The translations under genes and the position numbers were made by a program. A stretch of DNA of 64,000 nucleotides from G963667675 sp963667675 (GTDB lineage Bacteria; Chloroflexota; Dehalococcoidia; Lucifugimonadales; UBA3495): contig OY763929.1 in NCBI GenBank assembly GCA_963667675.1, forward strand, positions 1,364,001-1,428,000, in the 5' to 3' direction. Position 1 is the first letter of the stretch, and every line of letters starts with the position of its first letter. Shown here one piece after another: positions 48,472 through 56,689 of the stretch. A model generated the notes under the pieces. That model made no database searches, was not told where the DNA came from, and was given only the letters and a program-made list of their open reading frames with translations.

Positions 48472-50162
48472 CCGGCGACGGCAACATCGCCGACGGCCTC
48501 CCCGCCCCGGAACAGGGTTTCCTCGGCCTGGTCGTAGATGGCTCCCTCGCCAACGGCATCGAGGTCCGCCTGGACCAGGCCGCCTCCGTCGAGGACGTGA
48601 AGGTCGGCGCTTTCGTCACCATCCGCGGCAGCGGCCACCAGTTCTTCGGCGTGGTCACCGACGTTTCGCTGGGCAGCGCCGATTCCCGGCTGAAGCACGG
48701 CTCTGTCGACCTGGCCAATCCCTTTGTGTCCCAGGCGCTGTCCGGCACCGTGGCATACGGCGCGGCGTCGGTCCTCCCCAACCTGATAATGCCGCTGGCA
48801 TTAGGCGATCCCGAAGAGGCTCCAATGGCCGCCAAGAGCATCCCCGCCCACTTCTCCCGCGCCTTCTCCGCGTCTGAGCGGGACGTGGCCGCCGTCTTCG
48901 GACAGGAAGACGAACGCCACTTCAACATCGGCAGCCCCCTGGACATGGAGGCCAAGGTCTGCCTGAACCTGGACGAACTGGTCAAGCGGTCCATCGGCGT
49001 GTTCGGCAAGAGCGGCACCGGCAAGACCTTCCTCACCCGCCTGCTGCTGGTGGGCATCCTGCAAAGCGGCCAGGCCTCGTCGCTGATTTTCGACATGCAC
49101 AGCGAGTACGGCTGGGGCAGCCAGGACTCCGACGGCCGGCTGTTCATCAAGGGCCTGAAGCAGCTATTCCCCTCTCAGGTCGCCACCTTCACCCTGGACG
49201 AGGAAAGCTCCCGCCGGCGCGGCTCCACCACCGACGAGGTGGTGCGCGTCGGCTACGGGGAAATCGAGCCGGAAGACGTGGAGATGCTCCGGGAGACCCT
49301 GAACCTCTCCGACGTGGCCGCGGGTGCCGCCTACAACCTGGAGCGCAAGTTCGGCTCTGGACGCTGGATGAAGGCATTCCTCGACCTCGACGGCCGGGAC
49401 GCCGTTTTCGAGCTGGCCAACGAAATCCAGGTCCAGCCCCAGGCCCTGCTGGCGCTGTCCAGTCGGCTCAACCGCCTCAAGCGCTTCGGCTTCTTGGCGG
49501 AGTCCGCCGGCCACGACGCCGCCAACCGGATTATCGAGCACTTGGACCGGGGCAAGCACGTGGTGCTGGAGTTCGGGCGGTACGGCAACGACCTGTCGGC
49601 CTACATCCTGGTCAGCAACCTGCTCACCCGCCGCATCCACTCCCGCTACGTCACCCGCAAAGAAGAAGCCGAGGGCGGCTCCGGCCGGGAACCCAGGCCA
49701 TTGGTCATCGTCATTGAAGAAGCCCACAAGTTCCTCAGCCCGTCCATCGCCTCCCAGACCATCTTTGGCACCATAGCCCGGGAGCTGCGCAAGTACAACG
49801 TGACCCTCATGGTCATCGACCAGCGGCCCAGCGTCATCGACGGCGAGGTAATGAGCCAGTTGGGTACCCGCTTGACCTGCCTGCTGGACAACGACCGGGA
49901 CATCGACGCGGTGCTCTCCGGCGCCCCCGGCAGCCGCCAGCTACGAGGAGTCCTGGCCCGCCTTGACTCCAAGCAGCAAGCCCTGGTCTTCGGCCACGCC
50001 GTACCCATGCCGGTAGTAATCCGCACCCGCCCCTACGGCCCCCAAACCTACAACGAATTCAGCCGCGGCCCCACCCCCGACCGCACTCTAACCGCCGCCC
50101 CCGGCCCCACCCCCGAAACCCCCGAAGAACGCCTGGAGCGAGAGATAGCGGAGTTGTTCTGA
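48468..50162 (+). CDS. herA: HerA-type DNA-translocating ATPase
   Basis: A 564-residue protein with an N-terminal HAS barrel (residues about 15-70), Walker A GKSGTGKT (180-187), Walker B LVIVIEEAHKFL (Glu417/Glu418), a sensor region MVIDQRPSVIDGEVMSQLGTR and the ARGELRK-like IARELRKYNV. HerA is a hexameric DNA pump, usually working with NurA in end resection, and also used in several defence systems. Codon use is like the host, unlike the genes that follow 213 bases on. Confidence 0.88.
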   Translation: MTGDGNIADGLPAPEQGFLGLVVDGSLANGIEVRLDQAASVEDVKVGAFVTIRGSGHQFFGVVTDVSLGSADSRLKHGSVDLANPFVSQALSGTVAYGAASVLPNLIMPLALGDPEEAPMAAKSIPAHFSRAFSASERDVAAVFGQEDERHFNIGSPLDMEAKVCLNLDELVKRSIGVFGKSGTGKTFLTRLLLVGILQSGQASSLIFDMHSEYGWGSQDSDGRLFIKGLKQLFPSQVATFTLDEESSRRRGSTTDEVVRVGYGEIEPEDVEMLRETLNLSDVAAGAAYNLERKFGSGRWMKAFLDLDGRDAVFELANEIQVQPQALLALSSRLNRLKRFGFLAESAGHDAANRIIEHLDRGKHVVLEFGRYGNDLSAYILVSNLLTRRIHSRYVTRKEEAEGGSGREPRPLVIVIEEAHKFLSPSIASQTIFGTIARELRKYNVTLMVIDQRPSVIDGEVMSQLGTRLTCLLDNDRDIDAVLSGAPGSRQLRGVLARLDSKQQALVFGHAVPMPVVIRTRPYGPQTYNEFSRGPTPDRTLTAAPGPTPETPEERLEREIAELF

Positions 50163-50234
50163 GGGGTGGGGACGATGCCGTGCCCCCTAATCCGGTACAT
50201 CGTTGGGTAGGCAGGTCGATCGGACGAAACATAG

Positions 50235-50250
50235 TGGCGTTTAAACGCCA
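50235..50250. promoter_or_regulatory. 16-bp palindrome, possible operator
   Basis: TGGCGTTTAAACGCCA is a perfect palindrome, followed 8 bases later by TGGCGGTTT, a further half-site (50258-50266). It lies 125 bases before the methyltransferase gene and about 50 before the candidate promoter, a place where a restriction-modification controller could bind. Confidence 0.55.
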
Positions 50251-50300
50251 GTCGCAGTGGCGGTTTGTAGCCAATTATGCCAGGCGCAAACCGAGGCAGC

Positions 50301-50330
50301 TTCAACCGCAAAGGCAGATAGAGATATACT
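50301..50330 (+). promoter_or_regulatory. Candidate promoter TTCAAC-N18-TATACT
   Basis: TTCAAC (50301-50306) and TATACT (50325-50330), 18 bases apart, about 45 bases before the methyltransferase ATG. Confidence 0.4.
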
Positions 50331-50374
50331 TAAGTGGTACCATCATTGAAGCGACTCCAGTTCCTTAAAACGTC

Positions 50375-51841
50375 ATGACTGGTTCATCGTCAGCGAAAAG
50401 CTTGAATTACGCTGGATCCCGCACGGCCGTAACAGCGACAAAAGGCGGTTCGGTGCGCATGCCTAATGGGTCCACCAAAGCCCAAGCTAATGGGTCCGAA
50501 CGTCAGGGCTACCCTTGGTCTTCGGATCAACCCCCGCCCGGATACCAGCGGCTCGATTTCGCAGCCGTAAACGCCCCGCGGCTTACCCATCAGTTGTTCA
50601 GATTTCCTGCCAAATTCCATTCCCCAGTCGTGCATACGCTGATCAGAGCGTACACAACCGCTGGACAGACTATATTCGACCCGTTTTGCGGTAGCGGGAC
50701 TCTGTTGCTGGCAGCAATGGCTGAGAGGCGCCATGCGGTGGGGAGCGACGTGGATCCGGTCGCGGTCTTTGCGGCCGCGGTTAAAGCGCATAGATTCCGG
50801 CCTGGACACCTTCGTGCCTCTTGGGCCCTGCTCCTCTCGCTACTAGAATCGGCCGCAAGGTCGCCGGACGATTACGACGATCTCCGGCTGAATGATATCG
50901 AACAGAATGAATATGAGAACGGTCTGTCAAAAGAAGGATTATGGAAGCCTGCAATTCCTAATCTTTTGCATTGGTTTCGTCGATATGTAGTTGTGGATCT
51001 GGCCCGAATACTTGACCGAATTTCTAATGTTGACGTTCCAGAGACCCACAGAAAGTTCTTCCGTTTGACTTTTGCTTCCATAATTCGTAAAGCCTCGAAC
51101 GCTGATCCAATCCCGGTATCTGGGCTTGAGGTCACCTCCTACATGAGGAAGCTTGATGCGGCTGGCCGAGTAATCAACCCGTTCGACTTGTACCTTAAGG
51201 CTACCGAGAAAGCCATGGACGCCGTTGAGTCATATTGGCAAGCGTCCAGTCCGAAGACGCGGGTTTCGGTGTTCCAAGCCGATGCTACCGCCCTGAGTTC
51301 CCGTTTGATGAACCAAATGGACGCCGTGATCACGTCCCCCCCCTATCATAATGCTGTGGATTACTACCGGCGTCACCAGTTGGAGATGTTTTGGCTAGGA
51401 TTTACCAATACCCACGCGGAACGGCTCGCATTGCTGCCAAAGTACATCGGCCGTCCTAGGGTCAGAAAAGAAGATCCTCTGCTAGGACGTCGAGACGAAC
51501 TCGAACAACTTTCTAGGCATTGGTACAAAAAGATTCAGGCGGTTTCCGGGGGAAGAGCGGATGCGTTTGTTCATTATGTGCTCTCTATGAAGGACGTCAT
51601 CAACCAACTTGCGACAATAGTGCGTGAGGACGGCCCACTCATCTTTGTGCTCGGTCATAGCGACTGGAATGGAAGCAAGATTCCTACCTCAGACTTGTTC
51701 ATGGAAATCGTTGGGGAATCATTCCGCTTGGAGGATAAACTTTGGTACCCTGTCAAAAACCGATATATGTCATATGGTAGACACAACGGTGCTGACATCG
51801 ACCAAGAATATGTTCTCGTATTTCGAAGGGGCAACCGATGA
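50375..51841 (+). CDS. DNA methyltransferase of predicted R-M system
   Basis: A 488-residue amino-methyltransferase. Motif I FDPFCGSGTLL (residues 102-109) comes first and the catalytic TSPPY (320-324) later, the order of alpha/gamma-type or split-TRD enzymes. TSPPY, not DPPY, suggests N4-cytosine methylation but does not exclude N6-adenine. About 210 residues between the motifs would include the recognition domain. It overlaps the next gene by four bases (ATGA), so the two form one operon. Base composition is lower in GC than the surroundings, which suggests transfer. An in-frame ATG 28 codons downstream could be the true start. Confidence 0.85.
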   Translation: MTGSSSAKSLNYAGSRTAVTATKGGSVRMPNGSTKAQANGSERQGYPWSSDQPPPGYQRLDFAAVNAPRLTHQLFRFPAKFHSPVVHTLIRAYTTAGQTIFDPFCGSGTLLLAAMAERRHAVGSDVDPVAVFAAAVKAHRFRPGHLRASWALLLSLLESAARSPDDYDDLRLNDIEQNEYENGLSKEGLWKPAIPNLLHWFRRYVVVDLARILDRISNVDVPETHRKFFRLTFASIIRKASNADPIPVSGLEVTSYMRKLDAAGRVINPFDLYLKATEKAMDAVESYWQASSPKTRVSVFQADATALSSRLMNQMDAVITSPPYHNAVDYYRRHQLEMFWLGFTNTHAERLALLPKYIGRPRVRKEDPLLGRRDELEQLSRHWYKKIQAVSGGRADAFVHYVLSMKDVINQLATIVREDGPLIFVLGHSDWNGSKIPTSDLFMEIVGESFRLEDKLWYPVKNRYMSYGRHNGADIDQEYVLVFRRGNR

Positions 51842-54339
51842 CGAGCGCTGACAAAGGGTTCTTCCAAGTTCTAGGCGGACTCGGGACTGCCGTTGGCGAC
51901 CCACTACCCGTTACTCTATCACCCGAGTTAGTTGGTCTACTGTCAGAGCAACTATATCGGTCACCCTCAAAGGCGATAGAAGAACTTGTGGTCAACGCAT
52001 TCGACGCTGAAGCAGACGAAGCCCGGATTTTCGTCCCCGAGCCTGGGGACAGTACGCCGTTCATCGTCGTCTATGACGATGGAGTGGGCATGACGTACGA
52101 AGGTCTTGCCGACCTCTGGAGGGTTGGACGGCCGAAGCAAAGAGACGACACGCTATTCGCGCGAAAGCAGAGAAAGCAGATTGGAAAGTTCGGTATCGGT
52201 AAGCTTGCGACCTATGCGGTCGCGAATCGGGTGACGTACGTGACAAAAGCCGGTAGTCAACACCTAGCCGTGACCATTCACTACAGAGATTTCACGTCCA
52301 AGCCCAACGCGACCGCAACCGAGATCCAGTTGCAAGTTCGTGAAGCCAATGACCTCGACGAATTGTGGAATGAGCCCGGATTCCGGGTAGCTGTTGAAGC
52401 GGTCGGCTACGGTAAGACGGACCTCGCCAAACAGCAATCCTGGACTCTGGTTCTACTTGAGGATCTGAAGGACAAAGCACAACGCATGGGGCTTGGGAGG
52501 CTCCGTTGGGTCTTGAGGACGGCCATGCCACTTAGCACCGCGTTCAGGCTCTTCTTGAACGACGAAGAAATCGAGAGCTCAAAGGAAGACCACACGGTAC
52601 TAGTAGAGTTCAATATCAGTGACCTCCCCGCTGTTCGCCTACAAGCTTTGACCGAGAAGACTGGGCAGCAATGGTCAGTTGAAGAAGGCGCTCTGATAGC
52701 AGAGTCGTTCCCGTCTGGCATATCAGGTAGTGCTATGGTGACTCTACAAACTCTCGGCGGCAAGAGCGCCGAATTAGTGCGTAGCGAAGGCTTCTTCGTA
52801 TACGTTCGGGATAGGCTCGTGAACGAGGAGGACGCCCGGTTCGGTCTCCATGAGCTATCCCACGCAACCTTAAACCGCTTCCGCGCTGAAATTCACATCG
52901 ACGATCTGGATCGCGTCCTAACCGCAAATAGAGAGTCAATGGAGGACGTCCAGCTTTACCACCAGGCTCAAGCAGTCCTTAACGAAGTATTCAACGAGGC
53001 GAGGCAGCAATATGAGTCGGTGCGGGACGGCGAGAAACCAGCCGTACACGAGGAGAAGCGCGTCTGGGTTCCTGAACGGCTTGTTGAATTTCCTACGGCA
53101 GATGCACTCACTATGTATTCGCAGGACTCTAAGGGCACAGAACCTGACGAATCGTGGATGTACCTCGATGTCGGTGAGGCCACCGATATAGCAGAACTGG
53201 CCGCGACACTATATTCCGAAGGCGTTCGCGAAAAGCCGTATGAGTACCAATATGCAGCTTTTGGCCGGGCAGGACGATTGGTCAAATTCGATCCCGCTAA
53301 AGCCAGTTTTGTGGTCAATCAAGACCACGAGTTGGTAGGAGCCTATGCGGGTGATCCGGCAACCCAGATGCTACTTCAAGACCTGGTCACCAGCGAAGCA
53401 TTGCTTGAAGTGTACCTCCGTGAAGCGGGTGTCAAGCCCCATGTGATCGGAGAGGTGCTAGAGCGGCGAGACTTGCTGTTGCGCGGGCTGGCGGACGCGC
53501 ACATGTTTTCACTGAGTGCATTGAGCACATACATACGCGACAGTGCCGATAGTAAATCGGATCTGGAGATTGCATTAGTCGCTGGCGCCCGCGCACTCGG
53601 CTTCGTGGCTAAGCATATTGGAGGCTCCGGGCAACCCGACGGCGTAGCTCGGTTTGTTGATTTTCCAAATGGCGAGCAGACCATAACGCTGGAAGCCAAG
53701 TCGTCTGTTGACACACCATCTGCCAAGGATATTGATTTCTCAGCTATTGGACTCCATATGGCCGATTACAAGGCTAGTGGCTGTTTGTTGGTCGCTCCCG
53801 GCTACCAGGGGGACGATGATGGAAACGCGGCTCGGTCCGCACAGAAGGAGGGGGTTTCGTGCTGGACCGTCAGTCAATACGCTGCCGTAATACATGCCGC
53901 AGAGTCTCGACAAATCTCAGCGCGTCAAATACTTGAGATAGTGCGCAAGGCTTTCTCTCCTCATGATGTTGATAGATCAGTAGCAGACCTTCTTTCTGAG
54001 CCCAACTGGGAAGCGCGATCACTATACCTCGCGGTAGCACAAGCCCTCAGAAACGTCCACAACATCCTCGCTGGAAGTCCTAGGAGCATCACTATGGTAG
54101 CGACGGAAGTCGCCCGCATGAGCGGATTTGAAGGTGTCGAGGAGTCGGATGTCCATCGGGCTATCATGGACTTGGCTGGTGCCAGCCAAGGTGCGGTCCA
54201 TGTGCGCGATGATGGTGTCGTTGTGCTAAATGCGGACTATGATGAGCTTGATCGCCGTGTCCAAGCTCTCACTGGAGAACCGGGGAGTCCCAGACGAAAG
54301 GGCGCGTTTGGAGAGATGGCTAACGCCGACGAAGCATAG
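51838..54339 (+). CDS. GHKL (MutL/MORC-like) ATPase fused to PD-(D/E)xK nuclease
   Basis: An 833-residue protein. The ATPase has N-box EELVVNAFDA (Asn53), DDGVGM (80-85) and GKFGIGK (116-122), the three motifs of the GHKL fold. Near the C-terminus QPDG (Asp601) and ITLEAKSS (Glu619, Lys621) match a PD-(D/E)xK restriction-type active site. MutL/MORC-like ATPases with such nucleases are known partners of methyltransferases in predicted restriction-modification operons. It is translationally coupled to the methyltransferase. Base composition is lower in GC than neighbouring housekeeping genes. Confidence 0.85.
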   Translation: MTSADKGFFQVLGGLGTAVGDPLPVTLSPELVGLLSEQLYRSPSKAIEELVVNAFDAEADEARIFVPEPGDSTPFIVVYDDGVGMTYEGLADLWRVGRPKQRDDTLFARKQRKQIGKFGIGKLATYAVANRVTYVTKAGSQHLAVTIHYRDFTSKPNATATEIQLQVREANDLDELWNEPGFRVAVEAVGYGKTDLAKQQSWTLVLLEDLKDKAQRMGLGRLRWVLRTAMPLSTAFRLFLNDEEIESSKEDHTVLVEFNISDLPAVRLQALTEKTGQQWSVEEGALIAESFPSGISGSAMVTLQTLGGKSAELVRSEGFFVYVRDRLVNEEDARFGLHELSHATLNRFRAEIHIDDLDRVLTANRESMEDVQLYHQAQAVLNEVFNEARQQYESVRDGEKPAVHEEKRVWVPERLVEFPTADALTMYSQDSKGTEPDESWMYLDVGEATDIAELAATLYSEGVREKPYEYQYAAFGRAGRLVKFDPAKASFVVNQDHELVGAYAGDPATQMLLQDLVTSEALLEVYLREAGVKPHVIGEVLERRDLLLRGLADAHMFSLSALSTYIRDSADSKSDLEIALVAGARALGFVAKHIGGSGQPDGVARFVDFPNGEQTITLEAKSSVDTPSAKDIDFSAIGLHMADYKASGCLLVAPGYQGDDDGNAARSAQKEGVSCWTVSQYAAVIHAAESRQISARQILEIVRKAFSPHDVDRSVADLLSEPNWEARSLYLAVAQALRNVHNILAGSPRSITMVATEVARMSGFEGVEESDVHRAIMDLAGASQGAVHVRDDGVVVLNADYDELDRRVQALTGEPGSPRRKGAFGEMANADEA

Positions 54340-54385
54340 TAGCGTCTTGTTGTACGCTCCGACCCCTGACTCCCCGCTACCCCTA

Positions 54386-54402
54386 GCCGCCGAACCGGCG
54401 GC
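54386..54402. terminator. Possible hairpin between convergent genes
   Basis: GCCGCC-GAACC-GGCGGC lies between the ends of the GHKL gene (54339) and the CoA-binding gene (54419). It is GC-rich with no T-run, so at best a weak or factor-dependent terminator. Confidence 0.3.
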
Positions 54403-54418
54403 GGTGCTGCCGCAGCGT

Positions 54419-54781
54419 TCAATCGTCCATTATTACCGGGATGCCGGCGGCTTCCGCCTTGGCTGCCGCCTCAGGGTTGACTACCCCGTCCTGCATCCAG
54501 ATGTACTTGACCCCCACCTCGATGGCCTGGTCCACCACCGGCGGCACCAGCTCGGAACGCCGGAAGATGTCCACCATGTCGATGGGCTCGGGCACCGACT
54601 TCAGGTCCGGATAGCTCTTCTCCCCCAGCCACTCCTGGATCATCGGGTTCACCGGGATGATGCGATAGCCCTGGGAGCGCATGTACCGGGATACCCGGTG
54701 GCTGTCTCGCTCCGGATTGTCCGACAGCCCCACCACGGCTATGGTCTTGGAGTTGGTCAGTTGCTCGTCAATCAGATCCAT
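54419..54781 (-). CDS. CoA-binding (YccU-type) protein, C-terminally short
   Basis: A 120-residue Rossmann-like CoA-binding domain: KTIAVVGLSDNPERDSHRVSRYM, YRIIPVNP and VDIFRRSELVPPVVDQAIEVG. Relatives of about 135 residues continue past VIMDD with a conserved Cys-containing tail; this one stops there. The ATG at 54781 gives the family N-terminus MDLIDEQLTNSKTIAV; the frame is open further upstream but would overlap trxB. Confidence 0.85.
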   Translation of the reverse strand: MDLIDEQLTNSKTIAVVGLSDNPERDSHRVSRYMRSQGYRIIPVNPMIQEWLGEKSYPDLKSVPEPIDMVDIFRRSELVPPVVDQAIEVGVKYIWMQDGVVNPEAAAKAEAAGIPVIMDD

Positions 54782-54848
54782 CGCACTCTCCCGGCTTAGT
54801 CGACCCCAGGCTACGCTTGCGCCAAGTCCCGGCGGGGAATCTCGGCGT

Positions 54849-55775
54849 CTACCATTCCCTGCGGCCGATATACTGGAAGGCCGCAATGGCCGCAGTCGCC
54901 CCGTCGCCCGCAGACGATACCAGTTGGGACGCCGAATGCTGCCGGACGTCCCCCGCTGCGTATACGCCGGGAACTTCAGTCTCCATGGAAGCGTTGACCG
55001 GGATGTGCCCGGCGTTGTCCACCTTCACCAGCCCCTTCACCAGGCTACCTCGGGGTTCCAGGCCCACGTAGATGAACAGCCCGTCTAGGGGCACCTCGCT
55101 GGTCAGGTTGGTGACTACGTTGCGTATCCGGACGCCGGAGACCTGCTCTTCTCCCAGCACTTCCTCCACCGTGGAGTTCCACATCATCTCCACCTTCGGG
55201 TGCGTCTGCAGCCGTTCTTGCAGCGCCTTTTGGGCCCGCAACTGCCCCCGCCGGTGGAATACCAAGACGCGCTCGGCGTAGGACCCCAGGGTCACCGCTT
55301 CGTCTGCCGCCGAGTCTCCCCCGCCGACAACGCCGACCACCTGCCGGGCGTAGAGAGGGCCGTCGCAGGTGGCGCAGTCAGATATTCCCCGGCCGTAAAA
55401 CTCTTCCTCTTTGGGAAGCCCGAGTTTCCTTAGCCTGGAACCGGTGGCAACGATGACGGCTTTGGCCCTGTACCCCGACTCCTCGGTCAACACCCACTTG
55501 TAGTTGCCGTCCTGGGCGACCTCGGTGGCCTCCGCCAGCATTAGCGTCGCGCCCGCGCCCTCGGCTTGCCCCTGCACCGCCACTGTCAGGTCGGCTCCGG
55601 TGATTCCGTCTGGAAAGCCGGGGAAGTTGTCTATCCTCTCGGCATTGATGATCTGTCCCCCGGTTATGGTCCTTTCCAGCAGTCCCGTCTTCAGACCGTA
55701 GCGGGCGGCGAACAGAGCGGCGGTCAGTCCGGCTAGCCCGCCGCCGACCACCAATACGTCATAGTCGTTGACCAC
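54849..55775 (-). CDS. trxB: Thioredoxin reductase
   Basis: A 308-residue NADPH-dependent flavoenzyme: FAD site VVGGGLAGLTAALFAARYG, redox-active CATC in ISDCATCDGPLYA, NADPH site VGVVGGGDSAADEA and the C-terminal FAD motif VPGVYAAGDVRQHSASQL. It reduces thioredoxin or a related protein. GTG start at 55775 with a strong GAGGAGGTGG ribosome site. No thioredoxin gene is adjacent. Confidence 0.95.
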   Translation of the reverse strand: MVNDYDVLVVGGGLAGLTAALFAARYGLKTGLLERTITGGQIINAERIDNFPGFPDGITGADLTVAVQGQAEGAGATLMLAEATEVAQDGNYKWVLTEESGYRAKAVIVATGSRLRKLGLPKEEEFYGRGISDCATCDGPLYARQVVGVVGGGDSAADEAVTLGSYAERVLVFHRRGQLRAQKALQERLQTHPKVEMMWNSTVEEVLGEEQVSGVRIRNVVTNLTSEVPLDGLFIYVGLEPRGSLVKGLVKVDNAGHIPVNASMETEVPGVYAAGDVRQHSASQLVSSAGDGATAAIAAFQYIGRREW

Positions 55776-55909
55776 AAGGCCACCTCCTCACAATTTCCAC
55801 CCAATCTGTATTTTATCAACATCGGCGCTGGAGTTGGCCGTCAGGGGCTGCGGATTACATAATGTTTGCGGCGTCCTGTTGGGGTTAGTGGGCACTTTCG
55901 GCTGTTGAA

Positions 55910-56491
55910 TTACCCCTTGTTTCTCAGCAGCATCATGTACTGCTCGCTGTTCAGGTCCCTCCAGCCCCTCGTCCTGAAGCCGGCCTCCCTGGCCGTCTCT
56001 TCCAGCACGGGTGGGTCTATCCTCCGTTCCAGGGGCGGCCCCGTCTCCGTTTCCTTCCGGTACCACTCCAACACCGTGCACCATCCGCCGGGGGTCAGCA
56101 ACTCTCTCACCGCGTTGAGGAACCTTGGCCTGTCTGCAACCTGCTGCACCACGAAGGCCAGAAACGCGCCGTCGATGGACCCCGGCTGCAACGGAAAGGC
56201 GTACTCATCGCACTTCAGTACCTCCACGTTGCCCATTCGCGCCTTGGCCACCTGCTCCCGGCACGCCGCCAGCATCTCGTCGTCGATGTCCAGGGCATAT
56301 ACCTTGCCGTTGACCAGGAACTTGGCCAGCGGCACCGTGAAGAAGCCGGGGCCGCAGCCTATGTCCGCCACGGTGTCGTGGAGGTTGATATCGCTGTGGC
56401 TCAACACCAGGAAGTTGTCCAGGCTTTCGCTCCGCTCTCGGGACAGCAATCTCTGGATAAACTCGTTGGTGCTCATAGGTTCCGATGTCAT
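55910..56491 (-). CDS. Class I SAM-dependent methyltransferase
   Basis: A 193-residue methyltransferase with SAM-binding VADIGCGPGFFTVPLA, an acidic loop ALDIDDEMLAACREQ, and ELLTPGGWCTVLEWYRKE. It looks like a UbiE/MenG-type or small-molecule methyltransferase; the substrate cannot be named. The ATG at 56491 has GGAG seven bases before it and is preferred over the longer frame from 56533. Confidence 0.85.
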   Translation of the reverse strand: MTSEPMSTNEFIQRLLSRERSESLDNFLVLSHSDINLHDTVADIGCGPGFFTVPLAKFLVNGKVYALDIDDEMLAACREQVAKARMGNVEVLKCDEYAFPLQPGSIDGAFLAFVVQQVADRPRFLNAVRELLTPGGWCTVLEWYRKETETGPPLERRIDPPVLEETAREAGFRTRGWRDLNSEQYMMLLRNKG

Positions 56492-56576
56492 TGCGCCGTC
56501 TCCTACAGGCCGCAACCAATGTACATCAGTCAACTCACCGCAACAATAGACGCCGGAGCTGCTGTCAATATGCTCG

Positions 56577-56605
56577 TTGACACTCCAAGATGCTGAGCTT
56601 ACACT
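56577..56605 (+). promoter_or_regulatory. Promoter TTGACA-N17-TACACT of glyA
   Basis: TTGACA (56577-56582) and TACACT (56600-56605), 17 bases apart, with the glyA start about 85 bases downstream. Confidence 0.6.
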
Positions 56606-56689
56606 ACCGTCTGGTTATCGCCGAGGCCGATGGCGCATACGGCTTACGGCCGCGATGCCCCACAGTTTGAGCAGTGTCAGGAGATTGGG

